From: Flavobacterium psychrophilum
GTDB taxonomy: Bacteria; Bacteroidota; Bacteroidia; Flavobacteriales; Flavobacteriaceae
NCBI GenBank assembly: GCA_001708385.1
Contig: CP012388.1
Location: 1,302,001 to 1,366,000, forward strand
DNA length: 64,000 nucleotides
Direction: 5' to 3'
Below are positions 8,985 to 17,474 of the stretch, piece by piece. The position numbers and the translations under genes are program-made. The notes under the pieces were generated by a model. It had not been told where the DNA came from. It saw only the letters and a program-made list of their open reading frames with translations, and did not search any database. The first letter of the stretch is position 1. Each line of letters begins with the position of its first letter.

Positions 8985-9269
8985 ATGAAATACCTCAACG
9001 CAAAAGACGTTTACGAAGAACTGAAAAATTTTGAAGGCAAAGCCACTTTTAAAGGCGAAGAGACAGTTATAGATTATTTTGTCCTGCTGCCTAAAAGCGA
9101 AATAGATAATTTTTCACTAACCGATTTCCTGGAACGCTACCAGGCAAGCACTAGTTTTGAGATTGAAGGCAGTCACGAAGACGAAACCTATACCCTTTTA
9201 GGCATAAGCATCCGTGAAGAAAAATATTCTAACGATGTTGATTATTTCATGAAACTGCTGGTTTGGTAA
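8985..9269 (+). CDS. Hypothetical protein, 94 aa
   Basis: I start it at the ATG at 8985, because the 41 codons upstream in the same frame run through the PfkB stop and a CAAC-rich repeat (residues like QQSTANQITSNRQ), which is not protein-like. The remaining sequence, KYLNAKDVYEELKNFEGKATFKGEETVIDYFVLLPKSEI, is acidic and strand/helix mixed, with no signal peptide and no recognised family. The repeat directly abuts the start codon and supplies its leader. Confidence 0.6.
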   Translation: MKYLNAKDVYEELKNFEGKATFKGEETVIDYFVLLPKSEIDNFSLTDFLERYQASTSFEIEGSHEDETYTLLGISIREEKYSNDVDYFMKLLVW

Positions 9270-9369
9270 TCGTTACATTATTGACAACATTCTGACAATT
9301 AATATTTTATTAATATTCCGTTAATTACTAATTCACATTGAGTTAAGTATTTTGTATAAAACACGGGAT

Positions 9370-9453
9370 ATGAAAACTTTCATTTTAAAATATCTTATTT
9401 CCTTTAGGGAGTGGCTTTTCTTAAAAGCAATGCAGTCATCTTTTATGCACTAA
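9370..9453 (+). CDS. Possible 27-aa small protein
   Basis: ATG-TAA frame encoding a short, hydrophobic and basic peptide (starts MKTFILKYLISF, contains EWLFLKAMQ). A TATTTTG box 20 bp upstream resembles a Bacteroidota -7 element. Such a frame can arise by chance in AT-rich DNA, so this is weak. Confidence 0.2.
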   Translation: MKTFILKYLISFREWLFLKAMQSSFMH

Positions 9454-9492
9454 GATGATATCCACACAAATTATTCTGATTAGTTCTTTTGG

Positions 9493-10857
9493 ATGGATAT
9501 AGACAATGCTTTTAAAATAACGAAAGCCCATTTTGGAGACAGTTTCCAATGGGGCGTTTCTACGGCTGCCTTTCAGATTGAAGGAGGCCACGATGCCGAC
9601 GGCAAAGGACTTTCTATCTGGGATGTTTTTACCGCCAAAAAAGGACGGGTAAAAAGCGGCCACCACGCCATGACAGCCTGTAACTTCTACGGCTGCTATG
9701 AAGATGACATTCAGCTCATCAATGAATTAAATATTCCTAACTTCAGGTTTTCTATAAGCTGGTCACGACTGCTACCTAACGGTACCGGGGAGATCAACCA
9801 AAAGGGAATTGACTATTACAACAATCTTATCGACCATATGCTGCAACACGGTATAGAACCTTGGGTAACCATTTACCATTGGGATTTGCCGCATGCGCTT
9901 GAACTTAAAGGCGGATGGACCAATCGCGATTGCGTTGCATGGTTTACCGAATTTGCCACACTTTGTGCCAAAAGTTTTGGCGACAGGGTTAAGAACTGGA
10001 TGGTTATAAACGAGCCATCGGTATTTACCGGTGCAGGATACTTTTTAGGCATCCATGCGCCAGGCAAACGCGGGCTGTCTAATTTTTTTAAAGCGGTGCA
10101 TCATGTTACACTTGCTACAGCCGCAGGCGGAAGGATATTGCGCGAATTTGTTACCCATGCCAATATAGGTACTACCTTTTCGTGTACGCATATAGAACCT
10201 GTATCCGACAAAAAAAGACACATTGCCGCTGCCAAACGTGTAGACACACTGCTTAACCGAACTTTCATAGAACCCATACTCGGCTTAGGCTATCCAATGG
10301 ATGATCTACCTGTCCTGCGAAAACTTAACCGCTATATGCACCCCGAAGACAGGAACAACATGGCTTTCGACTTCGATTTTATAGGGTTGCAATGTTATAC
10401 CCGTGAAATTGTACGATCGTCTATGCTTACCCCTTATATAGGTGCTGCATTGGTCTCTGCCGAAAAACGTAAAGTGCCGCTTATTACAGAAATGAAATGG
10501 GAAGTATATCCTGAAGCTATGCATCATATACTTACCAAGTTCAACCAATACGAAGGCATCAAAAAGATAATAATTACCGAGAATGGCGCTGCTTTTCCTG
10601 ATATAATAGAGAACGGAAAAGTAAACGACACGCTTAGAACCCAATATATTAAGGATCACTTAGCACAAGTATTGAAAGCCAAAAACGAAGGCATTAAGGT
10701 AGATGGCTATTTTGTATGGAGCCTAACCGACAATTTTGAATGGGCAGAAGGCTACCACGCCCGCTTTGGGCTTATACATATTGATTTTGAAACCCAGCAG
10801 CGCACCATCAAACAATCGGGTCGTTGGTACAGTCAGTTTTTATCGGATGAAAAATAA
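9493..10857 (+). CDS. GH1 beta-glucosidase
   Basis: 454 residues, full-length glycoside hydrolase family 1 (retaining beta-glucosidase/6-phospho-beta-glucosidase group), cytoplasmic since there is no signal peptide. FQWGVSTAAFQIEGG at residues 18-32 is the N-terminal GH1 signature. The acid/base is Glu174 in VINEPSVF and the nucleophile is Glu363 in IITENGAAF. The C-terminal SLTDNFEWAEGYHARFGL loop binds the -1 glucose; its Glu at the WxWA position suits unphosphorylated glucosides, whereas 6-phospho enzymes have Ser. That preference is inference. It is followed after 30 bp by the glycosyltransferase and is probably co-transcribed with it. Confidence 0.93.
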   Translation: MDIDNAFKITKAHFGDSFQWGVSTAAFQIEGGHDADGKGLSIWDVFTAKKGRVKSGHHAMTACNFYGCYEDDIQLINELNIPNFRFSISWSRLLPNGTGEINQKGIDYYNNLIDHMLQHGIEPWVTIYHWDLPHALELKGGWTNRDCVAWFTEFATLCAKSFGDRVKNWMVINEPSVFTGAGYFLGIHAPGKRGLSNFFKAVHHVTLATAAGGRILREFVTHANIGTTFSCTHIEPVSDKKRHIAAAKRVDTLLNRTFIEPILGLGYPMDDLPVLRKLNRYMHPEDRNNMAFDFDFIGLQCYTREIVRSSMLTPYIGAALVSAEKRKVPLITEMKWEVYPEAMHHILTKFNQYEGIKKIIITENGAAFPDIIENGKVNDTLRTQYIKDHLAQVLKAKNEGIKVDGYFVWSLTDNFEWAEGYHARFGLIHIDFETQQRTIKQSGRWYSQFLSDEK

Positions 10858-10887
10858 ATTTCCTCAAACTATAAATACTATTACAGC

Positions 10888-11895
10888 ATGAAAATATTGT
10901 ATGCCGTACAGGGCACAGGAAACGGACACCTAAGCCGTGCTATAGATATTATTCCCTGCCTTCAAAAACACGGAGAGGTAGATATATTGGTCAGCGGTAT
11001 TCAGGGCGACCTGAAGTTACCCTTCCCTGTTAAGTATGAGTTAAGGGGCCTTAGCTTTATCTTCGGCAAAAAAGGCGGGGTAGACTTATGGAAAACCTTT
11101 ACCAAAACCAACATACGCAAACTGGTAAAAAGCATTCAGGAACTTCCGGTAGAAAAATACGACTTAGTAATTAACGATTTCGAACCTGTTTCTGCCTGGG
11201 CATGCAGCCTTAAAAATAAACCCTGCGTTGGGTTAAGCCATCAGGCGGCAGTATTAGATTCGAGATACCCGTTACCTAAAAATTCCGACAGGACGGGTAG
11301 GTTCATCTTAAAGCACTACGCCCCTGTCGATGTAAAATACGGTTTTCACTTTAAGGGTGACGACGAAAAAATATTCACACCCGTAATACGGCAGCAGGTA
11401 CGTGAGCATGAGGTTACAAACGGAGGCCATTATACGGTTTATCTTCCGGCGTACGATGACAAAACACTTATAAAAAGGCTGTCGCAGTTTAAAGATGTGA
11501 AGTGGGATATTTTTTCTAAACACAATAAGAAAGAGATCGTACAAAAGAATATTATCGTTCAGCCGATAAACAACAAACTCTTTACGGCAAGCATGGCGGC
11601 ATCTGCCGGAGTGTTGTGCGGAGCAGGCTTTGAAACCCCTGCCGAAGCACTTTACCTTGGCAAGAAGCTTTTGGTTATACCGATGAAAAATCAATACGAG
11701 CAGCAGCTTAACGCTGCCGCTTTAGACCAGATGGGCGTACCGGTTATTAAAAGCCTAAAACTTAAATATGATGCTGTTATTAATGACTGGATCGAAAACG
11801 GCGAGGTTATCCCAGTGAACTATAAAGACATGACACAGGACATTGTAGACCGTGTAGTAATGAAACACAGCACTATACCGCTATTATCGATATAG
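10888..11895 (+). CDS. GT-B fold glycosyltransferase (MurG/MGT-like)
   Basis: 335 residues. The N-terminus MKILYAVQGTGNGHLSRAIDI is the glycine-rich acceptor loop of GT-B enzymes. Near the C-terminus GAGFETPAEALYLGKKLLVIPMKNQYEQQLNAAALDQMGVPV is the nucleotide-sugar-binding block seen in the MJ1255/VC2487-type glycosyltransferases. No signal peptide or TM helix, so cytoplasmic or peripherally attached to the inner membrane. The acceptor is unknown. Placement 30 bp after the GH1 gene suggests the two share a transcript and perhaps a glycoside pathway. Confidence 0.8.
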   Translation: MKILYAVQGTGNGHLSRAIDIIPCLQKHGEVDILVSGIQGDLKLPFPVKYELRGLSFIFGKKGGVDLWKTFTKTNIRKLVKSIQELPVEKYDLVINDFEPVSAWACSLKNKPCVGLSHQAAVLDSRYPLPKNSDRTGRFILKHYAPVDVKYGFHFKGDDEKIFTPVIRQQVREHEVTNGGHYTVYLPAYDDKTLIKRLSQFKDVKWDIFSKHNKKEIVQKNIIVQPINNKLFTASMAASAGVLCGAGFETPAEALYLGKKLLVIPMKNQYEQQLNAAALDQMGVPVIKSLKLKYDAVINDWIENGEVIPVNYKDMTQDIVDRVVMKHSTIPLLSI

Positions 11896-12025
11896 TTAAC
11901 ACCTGAATAACAACTTGTTAAGTATTTTCTTAAAATTATTTAATGTTTTATTGGCATTCCTTTACCAAAACTTTAAAGGTTTATCGCCCATCTTTGTAAA
12001 AGATAACCACCTAAAACAATTCGCT

Positions 12026-12250
12026 ATGAAAAAGAACATTGACTTAGCAACGATCAAAAATTTTATACTTACTAACGCCTTAAGCGAAAATGTAATGCTT
12101 ATGCTACACCCTTCTAACTTTGATAAACTGGTTAGCAACAGCAAGAAAAAAGCAAAATCGCTTTGTATTTCGGGCATCAACATTATAGCTGACGACAACA
12201 ACGAAATTAACGAAGGCGAAATTGATGTACTTGAAGTAAAATTTAATTAG
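12026..12250 (+). CDS. Small paralogous LHPxxFD family protein, 74 aa (member 1)
   Basis: I use the ATG at 12026; the 37 codons upstream in frame are AT-rich leader. Sequence pattern: ATIKNFILTNALSENVMLMLHPSNFDKLV then CISGINIIADDNNEINEGEIDVLE. It aligns over its whole length with 12269-12508 and 36056-36289: N-terminal helix, xFIxxNxLxxxxxxxLHPxxFDxLxxE, a GIxI strand, then acidic residues and NEIxV. No known domain recognised. The fold may be similar to small virion-like or phage head proteins, but that is only a guess. It lies 18 bp before its paralogue and is likely co-transcribed with it. Confidence 0.65.
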   Translation: MKKNIDLATIKNFILTNALSENVMLMLHPSNFDKLVSNSKKKAKSLCISGINIIADDNNEINEGEIDVLEVKFN

Positions 12251-12268
12251 CACTTATCATCACCTTAT

Positions 12269-12508
12269 ATGAGATACTCCATAAGCTACGACACAGTACA
12301 GGAATTTATTATTGATAACGACCTTACTGATAACGATACAATAGTTCTTCACCCGCGCGATTATGATGTACTTGCTACAGAATACGCCAATGAAAATAAC
12401 AGAATGATCTTTACGTCTCTTGAAATACTGGGTGTACCCGTAGTTGAAGATACAGAAGATGAGGTTAAAAAGAACGAGATATTTGTTATGCCTTTGGCAG
12501 CATCTTAA
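12269..12508 (+). CDS. Small paralogous LHPxxFD family protein, 79 aa (member 2)
   Basis: Member 2 of the three-member family. YDTVQEFIIDNDLTDNDTIVLHPRDYDVLATEY is the core and LEILGVPVVEDTEDEVKKNEIFVM follows. It is closer to the third member at 36 kb (LTDxxxIxLHP, EILGxxxxxDxxxxVxKN) than to its immediate neighbour, so the pair is not a simple recent tandem copy. Cytoplasmic, acidic, no Cys. Function unknown. A rho-independent terminator follows at 12540. Confidence 0.65.
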   Translation: MRYSISYDTVQEFIIDNDLTDNDTIVLHPRDYDVLATEYANENNRMIFTSLEILGVPVVEDTEDEVKKNEIFVMPLAAS

Positions 12509-12539
12509 GACAGTAACTAATAATTACTTTATTGGTAAG

Positions 12540-12568
12540 CCATCCGTTAGCGCGGGTGGTTTTTTTTA
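12540..12568 (+). terminator. Rho-independent terminator
   Basis: CCATCCG, 6-nt loop, CGGGTGG (one G-U pair), then eight or nine T. It ends the plus-strand transcript of the small paralogous genes. Confidence 0.85.
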
Positions 12569-12598
12569 TGCCTGAAAATTAAATCCAACTAAGGCACT

Positions 12599-12629
12599 AA
12601 AAAACCTCCGTACATAAAATGCAGGAGGC
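12599..12629 (-). terminator. Rho-independent terminator, minus strand
   Basis: On the minus strand: CCTCC, long loop, GGAGG, then six T. It follows the exported protein gene whose stop is at 12652. Confidence 0.65.
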
Positions 12630-12651
12630 GTCATTTGTGTGAGTGAAATTT

Positions 12652-13158
12652 TTAATTGGCAGTAAGTGTTGTTACTTCAGAACCTTCTACACCTGCACCA
12701 AAAATACCGGAAAGAAAATTATCCATACACCCCATATCTTTTTGGGTGCGCGGGTCTTTCTTTACTTTATTGGCAGCATCTACAAAATACTTTTCGCAAC
12801 GGTTTACAATAGTTCTTGCCTGCATTGGCCCCATCACTTCAATCACTTTAAGATTGGTCACGGTAACCACATAGTTGTCACTTTCTTTTTTCACTACAAA
12901 ATCAAACTTGCAGTTGTTTCGCATTACGGGGCTTCCGTCCTCGCAGGTATTTTTTACCTTATCTGCAGAGCCTGCGTATATTTCGTTTATAAATGTATCT
13001 ATTTTAAGATCGGGCTGGCTGTCCAGCATTGCCTGCACATTTGTAGCAGCAGGGTATGTACGCTGCCACACCAGGCTTCCATTTTCGTTTCTGAATCCGT
13101 CCTGCGCCATAGTTATAGCGGGCAGTGCAAACAGCAATGAGAAGAGTAATTTTTTCAT
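12652..13158 (-). CDS. Exported hypothetical protein, 168 aa
   Basis: Start chosen at the ATG at 13158 because it gives a clean signal peptide (MKKLLFSLLFALPAITMAQ); the 30 codons upstream are not signal-like. The mature protein has four Cys (CEDG, NNCKF, NRCEKY, MGCMD), which could form two periplasmic disulfides. A strand-rich middle (CKFDFVVKKESDNYVVTVTNLKVIEVMGP) resembles periplasmic DUF4468-type beta structures in pattern only. Stands alone with its own terminator. Function unknown. Confidence 0.65.
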   Translation of the reverse strand: MKKLLFSLLFALPAITMAQDGFRNENGSLVWQRTYPAATNVQAMLDSQPDLKIDTFINEIYAGSADKVKNTCEDGSPVMRNNCKFDFVVKKESDNYVVTVTNLKVIEVMGPMQARTIVNRCEKYFVDAANKVKKDPRTQKDMGCMDNFLSGIFGAGVEGSEVTTLTAN

Positions 13159-13530
13159 AGCTTGTTGTTTTAAAGGTAAATACTGTTTGTTTATATAGGA
13201 AGGTGATACCAAAATTAATCTATAAAACAGCCTGCAACCCTTTTTCACTACCTGTTTATCATTTATTTAGCACAAACACTTAAAGTTACGTTAACAATAC
13301 AATAGAACTAGAGTTGCGCAGTTGCGCAGACATCGGACTTCAAACATCGGACATCCTACTTCTTAAGAAAACCACCCCAAACCTGATAATGAAAAAATAA
13401 TAGTGTTAAGAAAACGGTTTTTAGCCACTCAAAATGTTTAAAAATAAATTTATTCTGATAAATTCAATAACCACTATTTTTAATTAATCTAAATAAATAC
13501 ATTTGTACCGAGATAAATAATTACCATTTC
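13159..13530. other. Divergent intergenic region
   Basis: 372 bp with short direct repeats (GTTGCGCA twice, ACATCGGAC twice, 13312-13353) and a promoter for the downstream T9SS protein. No ORF seen. Confidence 0.5.
13498..13505 (+). promoter_or_regulatory. Bacteroidota -7 box (TACATTTG)
   Basis: Exact match to TAnnTTTG 25 bp before the ATG at 13531. No good TTTG at the -33 distance; T-rich sequence is there instead. Confidence 0.5.
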
Positions 13531-15861
13531 ATGAAAAAAAGAATACTTTTTTTTACCGCCATACTAATGTTTGGCATAGCTAAAGCACAAACCACCACAT
13601 GTAACGGTACCGAACCGGGACAAAACGCAGGCGATACCGGCTGTGTAGCTTTTACGTACAACGGAGAATCTGTACAGTACGCCACAGTAAGGGCCGCCGA
13701 TGGCAACATTTGGCTTCAGCAAAACCTTGGAAGCACCAGCGTTGCTACATCTGCTACTGATGCAGAGGCCTATGGAGACCTTTACCAATGGGGACGCTGG
13801 AATGATGGCCACCAAAGAAGGACATCGCCAACATCTGACGAAACACCCGAGCCCAACAACCCGGCAGGACTGCAAACCACGGCTTTCCTGATATCGGACC
13901 CGGCATGGTGGGACGAAGAAACAGAAGGACAGCAATGGACTGCCGAAACTCCCCAGGCTATTGATGATTTAACAGGCTGCGACCCTTGCAAAGCTGCACT
14001 TGGCAACGGTTGGAGAATTCCTACCGAGCAAGAATGGGGATCTATAATTGAATCTGAAGGTATCACCGACATTGCGACCGCTTACAGCAGTAGCCTAAAG
14101 TTGACAGTTGCAGGTAACAGAAGCGGTACAAACGGTACCTTTTCTAATGTAGGCGCCAGAGGCTACTATTGGAGCAGTACACAAAGCACTAGTAATTTAA
14201 GTTATGCAAAATATCTTTATTATAGTAACGCTATTGTAAATGAAAGCGCAGGAGGATTCCGCGATCAGGGGTCATCGGTACGTTGCATTAAAGGTGCATC
14301 GTCTACACCGGGGCCTGTACTTCCAACAAGCCTTGCCCTTAATGTAGCAAATAACGCCGCTGCCGAAATTACCACAGATGGCGGAACATTACAACTTGAA
14401 ACCACAATTTTACCGGCTGATGCAAGTCAGAATGTTATGTGGAATATTACCGCAGGTAATGAATTTGCAACCCTGAACAGTGCAGGACTGGTTACCGCCA
14501 CTGCCAATGGCACGGTGACCGTACAGGCAGCGAGTTCAGTAAATGCGAACATATTAGACAGCATTGAAATTATAATTACAAATCAGGTTGTTGTACCGGT
14601 AAGTATTGCAATTGGCGTTGCCGAAAATGCAACTGCCGAAATCACGGAAAACAATGGTACACTTCAGCTTACTGCTGCAGTGCTTCCTGCACAGACAGAC
14701 CAGTCGGTGATTTGGAGTATCACAGAAGAAGAAACGGAATTTGCAACCGTTAGCGAAAGCGGACTTGTAACTGCTATTGCAGACGGTACTGTAACAGTAC
14801 AGGCGGTTAGCACCGTTGATGCAACTGTTATTGATACTATTGAAATCACAATTTCAAATCAGCTTATTACTCCGGAAAGCATTGAAATTACATACGAAGA
14901 AGATGATTCTGCGATATTTTACAAAGATGGAAGTATACAGCTTTATGCTAAAATACTACCGGAAGAAGTAAACCAGGAAGTTGTATGGAGCATTATTAAC
15001 GGAAGTGAGTTTGGAAGCATCAGCGCAGACGGACTTGTAACAGGCACAGACGATGGTATTATAACGGTACAGGCAGTTAGCGCAGAAGACGATACCGTTC
15101 TTGAAACAATTCAGGTTAGAGTGAAGAATCAAAACCTTGCTTCATCGGCACCGTATTGCGCAGCAGCTGTAGAATATGATGTAGAACCGATATCGCATGT
15201 AGTTTTTGCAGGTATAAATAATGCATCAAGCGCGGTAGTTAACGAGACACCTGCATACGAAGATTTTACAGACATAAGCGGCACAGTTATTAAAGGACAA
15301 ACCTACATTCTTGGCGTACAGGGAAATACTGTTGGATTATTTGAGCACGATATACGCGTATTTATCGACTGGAACCAGGATGATGTTTTTGATATGGATA
15401 ATGAGTATTATGCTACATCTATACAAGCCACCAACGGCGTAGACGGTACAGAGGCAATATTAAATATTACAGTTCCGCAGGATGCTGTTACGGGCACTAC
15501 CCGATTAAGAATAACAAAAGACCAGTGGAACCTTCGCGAAGCAGGAGCGTTTGATTCTTGTACCAACGCTTATTACGGTCAGGTTGAAGATTATTCGCTA
15601 ATAGTAAATAATTTTGTTGCAGGTCTTGATGATGTTAACGCAACACAGTTTACCCTATACCCTAACCCAACAAACGATGTCGTTACGGTACAGGAAAACC
15701 GGGACATACAATCTATAGAAGTGTACAACCTGACGGGTCAGCTTATTGCTACAGGAACGGCTAAACAGGTAAACCTTGGCAACGCCCAGGCAGGAGTATA
15801 CATGATAAAAATACATTTTGAGAACGGCTCGACTGCCACTCAGAAAGTGATAAAAAAATAA
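13531..15861 (+). CDS. T9SS-exported FISUMP / BIG2 x3 / GEVED protein
   Basis: 776 residues. Signal peptide 1-20 (ends AKAQ). A FISUMP (Fibrobacter succinogenes major paralogous) domain spans about 38-254, with NIWLQQNLG, GDLYQWGRW, GWRIPTEQEW and YYWSSTQ...SVRCIKG. Three BIG2-type Ig-like repeats follow at about 264-350, 355-442 and 447-532; each carries a W-I core and GLVTAxxDGTVTVQAxS. A GEVED domain lies at 605-692 (FIDWNQDDVFD...GQVEDYSL), then a type A T9SS sorting domain at 700-776 (FTLYPNPTNDVVTV...GVYMIKIHFENGSTATQKVIKK). It is thus secreted and probably cell-surface anchored. Repeats with GEVED suggest adhesion or matrix binding (inference). No partner genes are adjacent. Confidence 0.9.
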   Translation: MKKRILFFTAILMFGIAKAQTTTCNGTEPGQNAGDTGCVAFTYNGESVQYATVRAADGNIWLQQNLGSTSVATSATDAEAYGDLYQWGRWNDGHQRRTSPTSDETPEPNNPAGLQTTAFLISDPAWWDEETEGQQWTAETPQAIDDLTGCDPCKAALGNGWRIPTEQEWGSIIESEGITDIATAYSSSLKLTVAGNRSGTNGTFSNVGARGYYWSSTQSTSNLSYAKYLYYSNAIVNESAGGFRDQGSSVRCIKGASSTPGPVLPTSLALNVANNAAAEITTDGGTLQLETTILPADASQNVMWNITAGNEFATLNSAGLVTATANGTVTVQAASSVNANILDSIEIIITNQVVVPVSIAIGVAENATAEITENNGTLQLTAAVLPAQTDQSVIWSITEEETEFATVSESGLVTAIADGTVTVQAVSTVDATVIDTIEITISNQLITPESIEITYEEDDSAIFYKDGSIQLYAKILPEEVNQEVVWSIINGSEFGSISADGLVTGTDDGIITVQAVSAEDDTVLETIQVRVKNQNLASSAPYCAAAVEYDVEPISHVVFAGINNASSAVVNETPAYEDFTDISGTVIKGQTYILGVQGNTVGLFEHDIRVFIDWNQDDVFDMDNEYYATSIQATNGVDGTEAILNITVPQDAVTGTTRLRITKDQWNLREAGAFDSCTNAYYGQVEDYSLIVNNFVAGLDDVNATQFTLYPNPTNDVVTVQENRDIQSIEVYNLTGQLIATGTAKQVNLGNAQAGVYMIKIHFENGSTATQKVIKK

Positions 15862-15954
15862 GAATAATTTGAGTTATAGTTTTTTAGTAAGTAGTTTTTA
15901 ATTGTAGTGAAGTAAAATTCGTTAGTTAGTTTTTGTTTATTCATATTTTTTTTT

Positions 15955-15989
15955 GAGAGTCGCTGGGTAAAGACAGCGGCTCTTTTTTT
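15955..15989 (+). terminator. Rho-independent terminator
   Basis: GAGTCGCTG-like arm, short loop, CAGCGGCTC, then seven T. It ends the T9SS protein transcript about 95 bp after the stop. Confidence 0.85.
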
Positions 15990-16094
15990 GTGTTTTATAA
16001 GAACCTTAAGAATACTTTATAATATCCTTACCATACCGCATTTTTTATAATGAGTAACTTTATAATCAAGTAACAAACACTAAAAAAATCAATT

Positions 16095-16889
16095 ATGGAA
16101 GCGAGCAACAATTCTGAAAAACAAAACTTTTCTAAGTATGATGTTTCGGGTACCGACCCGAACCGTTATGCATCAGTTTCCAATCCAAAAGAAGCTGACA
16201 GTTATTTACATAAAAACAAAAAAAGCATCATCCCGGGACTAAGGGTTAATGTAAGTAAAACCGAGCGTCTGATTATGATCGCTGCAGGTACATACCTATT
16301 GTATCGTGCTCTTAAGAAAAAAGACAGCAAGCCTAAAAAAATAGCTGAAGGCGTTACTGCCGGAACTATGCTATTTAGAGGCATAAGCGGCTACTGCCCT
16401 GCTTACGATCTTCTTGATAAAACAGGAACATTAAAAGGCAGCAAAATTGGCGTAACAACTTCACTAACCGTTAACAAACCTGTAGAAGAAGTATATGGCT
16501 CATGGAGACAGCTTGAGAACCTGCCGATGTTCATGAAACATCTTAGCAGCGTTGTAGAACTTGATTCGCAAACTTCTGAATGGAAAGCCAAACTGCCTGC
16601 CGGTATCGGAAGCGTTAGCTGGAAAGCACAGATATTAGCCGATAAGCCTAACGAATTATTGACATGGCAATCGCTTGCAGATTCTACAATTCATAATGCG
16701 GGAAGGGTTAAATTTACCGCTAACGGAAACAGCACCGATATTGAAGTAAGCATTGCTTACCATGCACCGGGCGGTAAAGCCGGAGAGGTGGCAGGAAAAC
16801 TGCTTACTCCTGTATTCGAAAAAATGCTGCAAAAAGATGTAGAAGGATTTAAAGAATATATAGAAGCCGGCGTTGTAGCTGCTTCGTAA
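16095..16889 (+). CDS. DUF2892-like membrane segment plus SRPBCC domain protein
   Basis: 264 residues. Residues about 50-100 (TERLIMIAAGTYLLYRALKKK...GVTAGTMLFRGISGYCPAYDLLD) look like the two-helix DUF2892/YgaP-type membrane unit. The C-terminal 140 residues (SLTVNKPVEEVYGSWRQLENLPMFMKHLSSV...FKEYIEAG) are an SRPBCC (polyketide cyclase/START-like) ligand-binding domain. Such two-part proteins occur in stress-related sets in Bacteroidota. The ligand is unknown. It has its own terminator at 16921. Confidence 0.8.
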   Translation: MEASNNSEKQNFSKYDVSGTDPNRYASVSNPKEADSYLHKNKKSIIPGLRVNVSKTERLIMIAAGTYLLYRALKKKDSKPKKIAEGVTAGTMLFRGISGYCPAYDLLDKTGTLKGSKIGVTTSLTVNKPVEEVYGSWRQLENLPMFMKHLSSVVELDSQTSEWKAKLPAGIGSVSWKAQILADKPNELLTWQSLADSTIHNAGRVKFTANGNSTDIEVSIAYHAPGGKAGEVAGKLLTPVFEKMLQKDVEGFKEYIEAGVVAAS

Positions 16890-16920
16890 AGCACAATAGT
16901 GCAATTTCTTTTGAGAAGAA

Positions 16921-16952
16921 AAGGGTGTAGATTACTATCTGCACCCTTTTTT
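16921..16952 (+). terminator. Rho-independent terminator
   Basis: AAGGGTGTAGA, 6-nt loop, TCTGCACCCTT (one G-U pair), then T-rich. Confidence 0.85.
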
Positions 16953-17013
16953 GTCTTCAGTTCAAACACATCCAAAGCAACCGTGTGTTAGAGACATCTT
17001 TCATTTAGACAAC

Positions 17014-17048
17014 AAAAAAAAGGCACAAGCCTTAGCTCATGCCTTTTT
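17014..17048 (-). terminator. Rho-independent terminator, minus strand
   Basis: On the minus strand AAAAGGCA, loop, TGCCTTTT, then a T-run, just after the small membrane protein's stop at 17069. Confidence 0.75.
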
Positions 17049-17068
17049 ATCCCACAGATAACTAAATT

Positions 17069-17251
17069 TTAGCTGAAAATCTGGTATATACCAGCAGCTG
17101 CAAACAGGGCAATGGCAGTAGCCCCTACTATTTCTATATAAGTTATAATAGCATCTTTTCTTTTAAAAGAAAAGTGCTGAGCGTATCTTTTTTTACCGGC
17201 AGTAACATATTCTGCCTGGCCAAATCCTGAGTTAGGTGATGTTTGTTTCAT
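17069..17251 (-). CDS. Small single-pass membrane protein, 60 aa
   Basis: Start chosen at the ATG at 17251 (residue 10 of the longest frame), which begins MKQTSPNSGFGQAEYVTAGKKRYAQ. A basic N-terminal half is followed by one membrane helix (TYIEIVGATAIALFAAAGIYQIF). It resembles in pattern the short proteins with a soluble head and a C-terminal anchor. No family recognised. It has a terminator of its own, which supports it as a real gene. Confidence 0.6.
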   Translation of the reverse strand: MKQTSPNSGFGQAEYVTAGKKRYAQHFSFKRKDAIITYIEIVGATAIALFAAAGIYQIFS

Positions 17252-17474
17252 AGTAATTTCATTTATCATTAATATCAATCCCTGTAAAGATATATAACGT
17301 ATTTCCGAATAAAAAAGTGTTTAACAAAGACTTAGGTTTTTTTACCGAAGTTTAAGAAATTCGGTAAAATCCAGATCATCACACCTGCTTATCGCGATAG
17401 TTATAGCATTACATCTAACTGTATGCAAAAAAAGTACCAAATTCTTAGTAACTTCGTACTCATTTTACATCACT

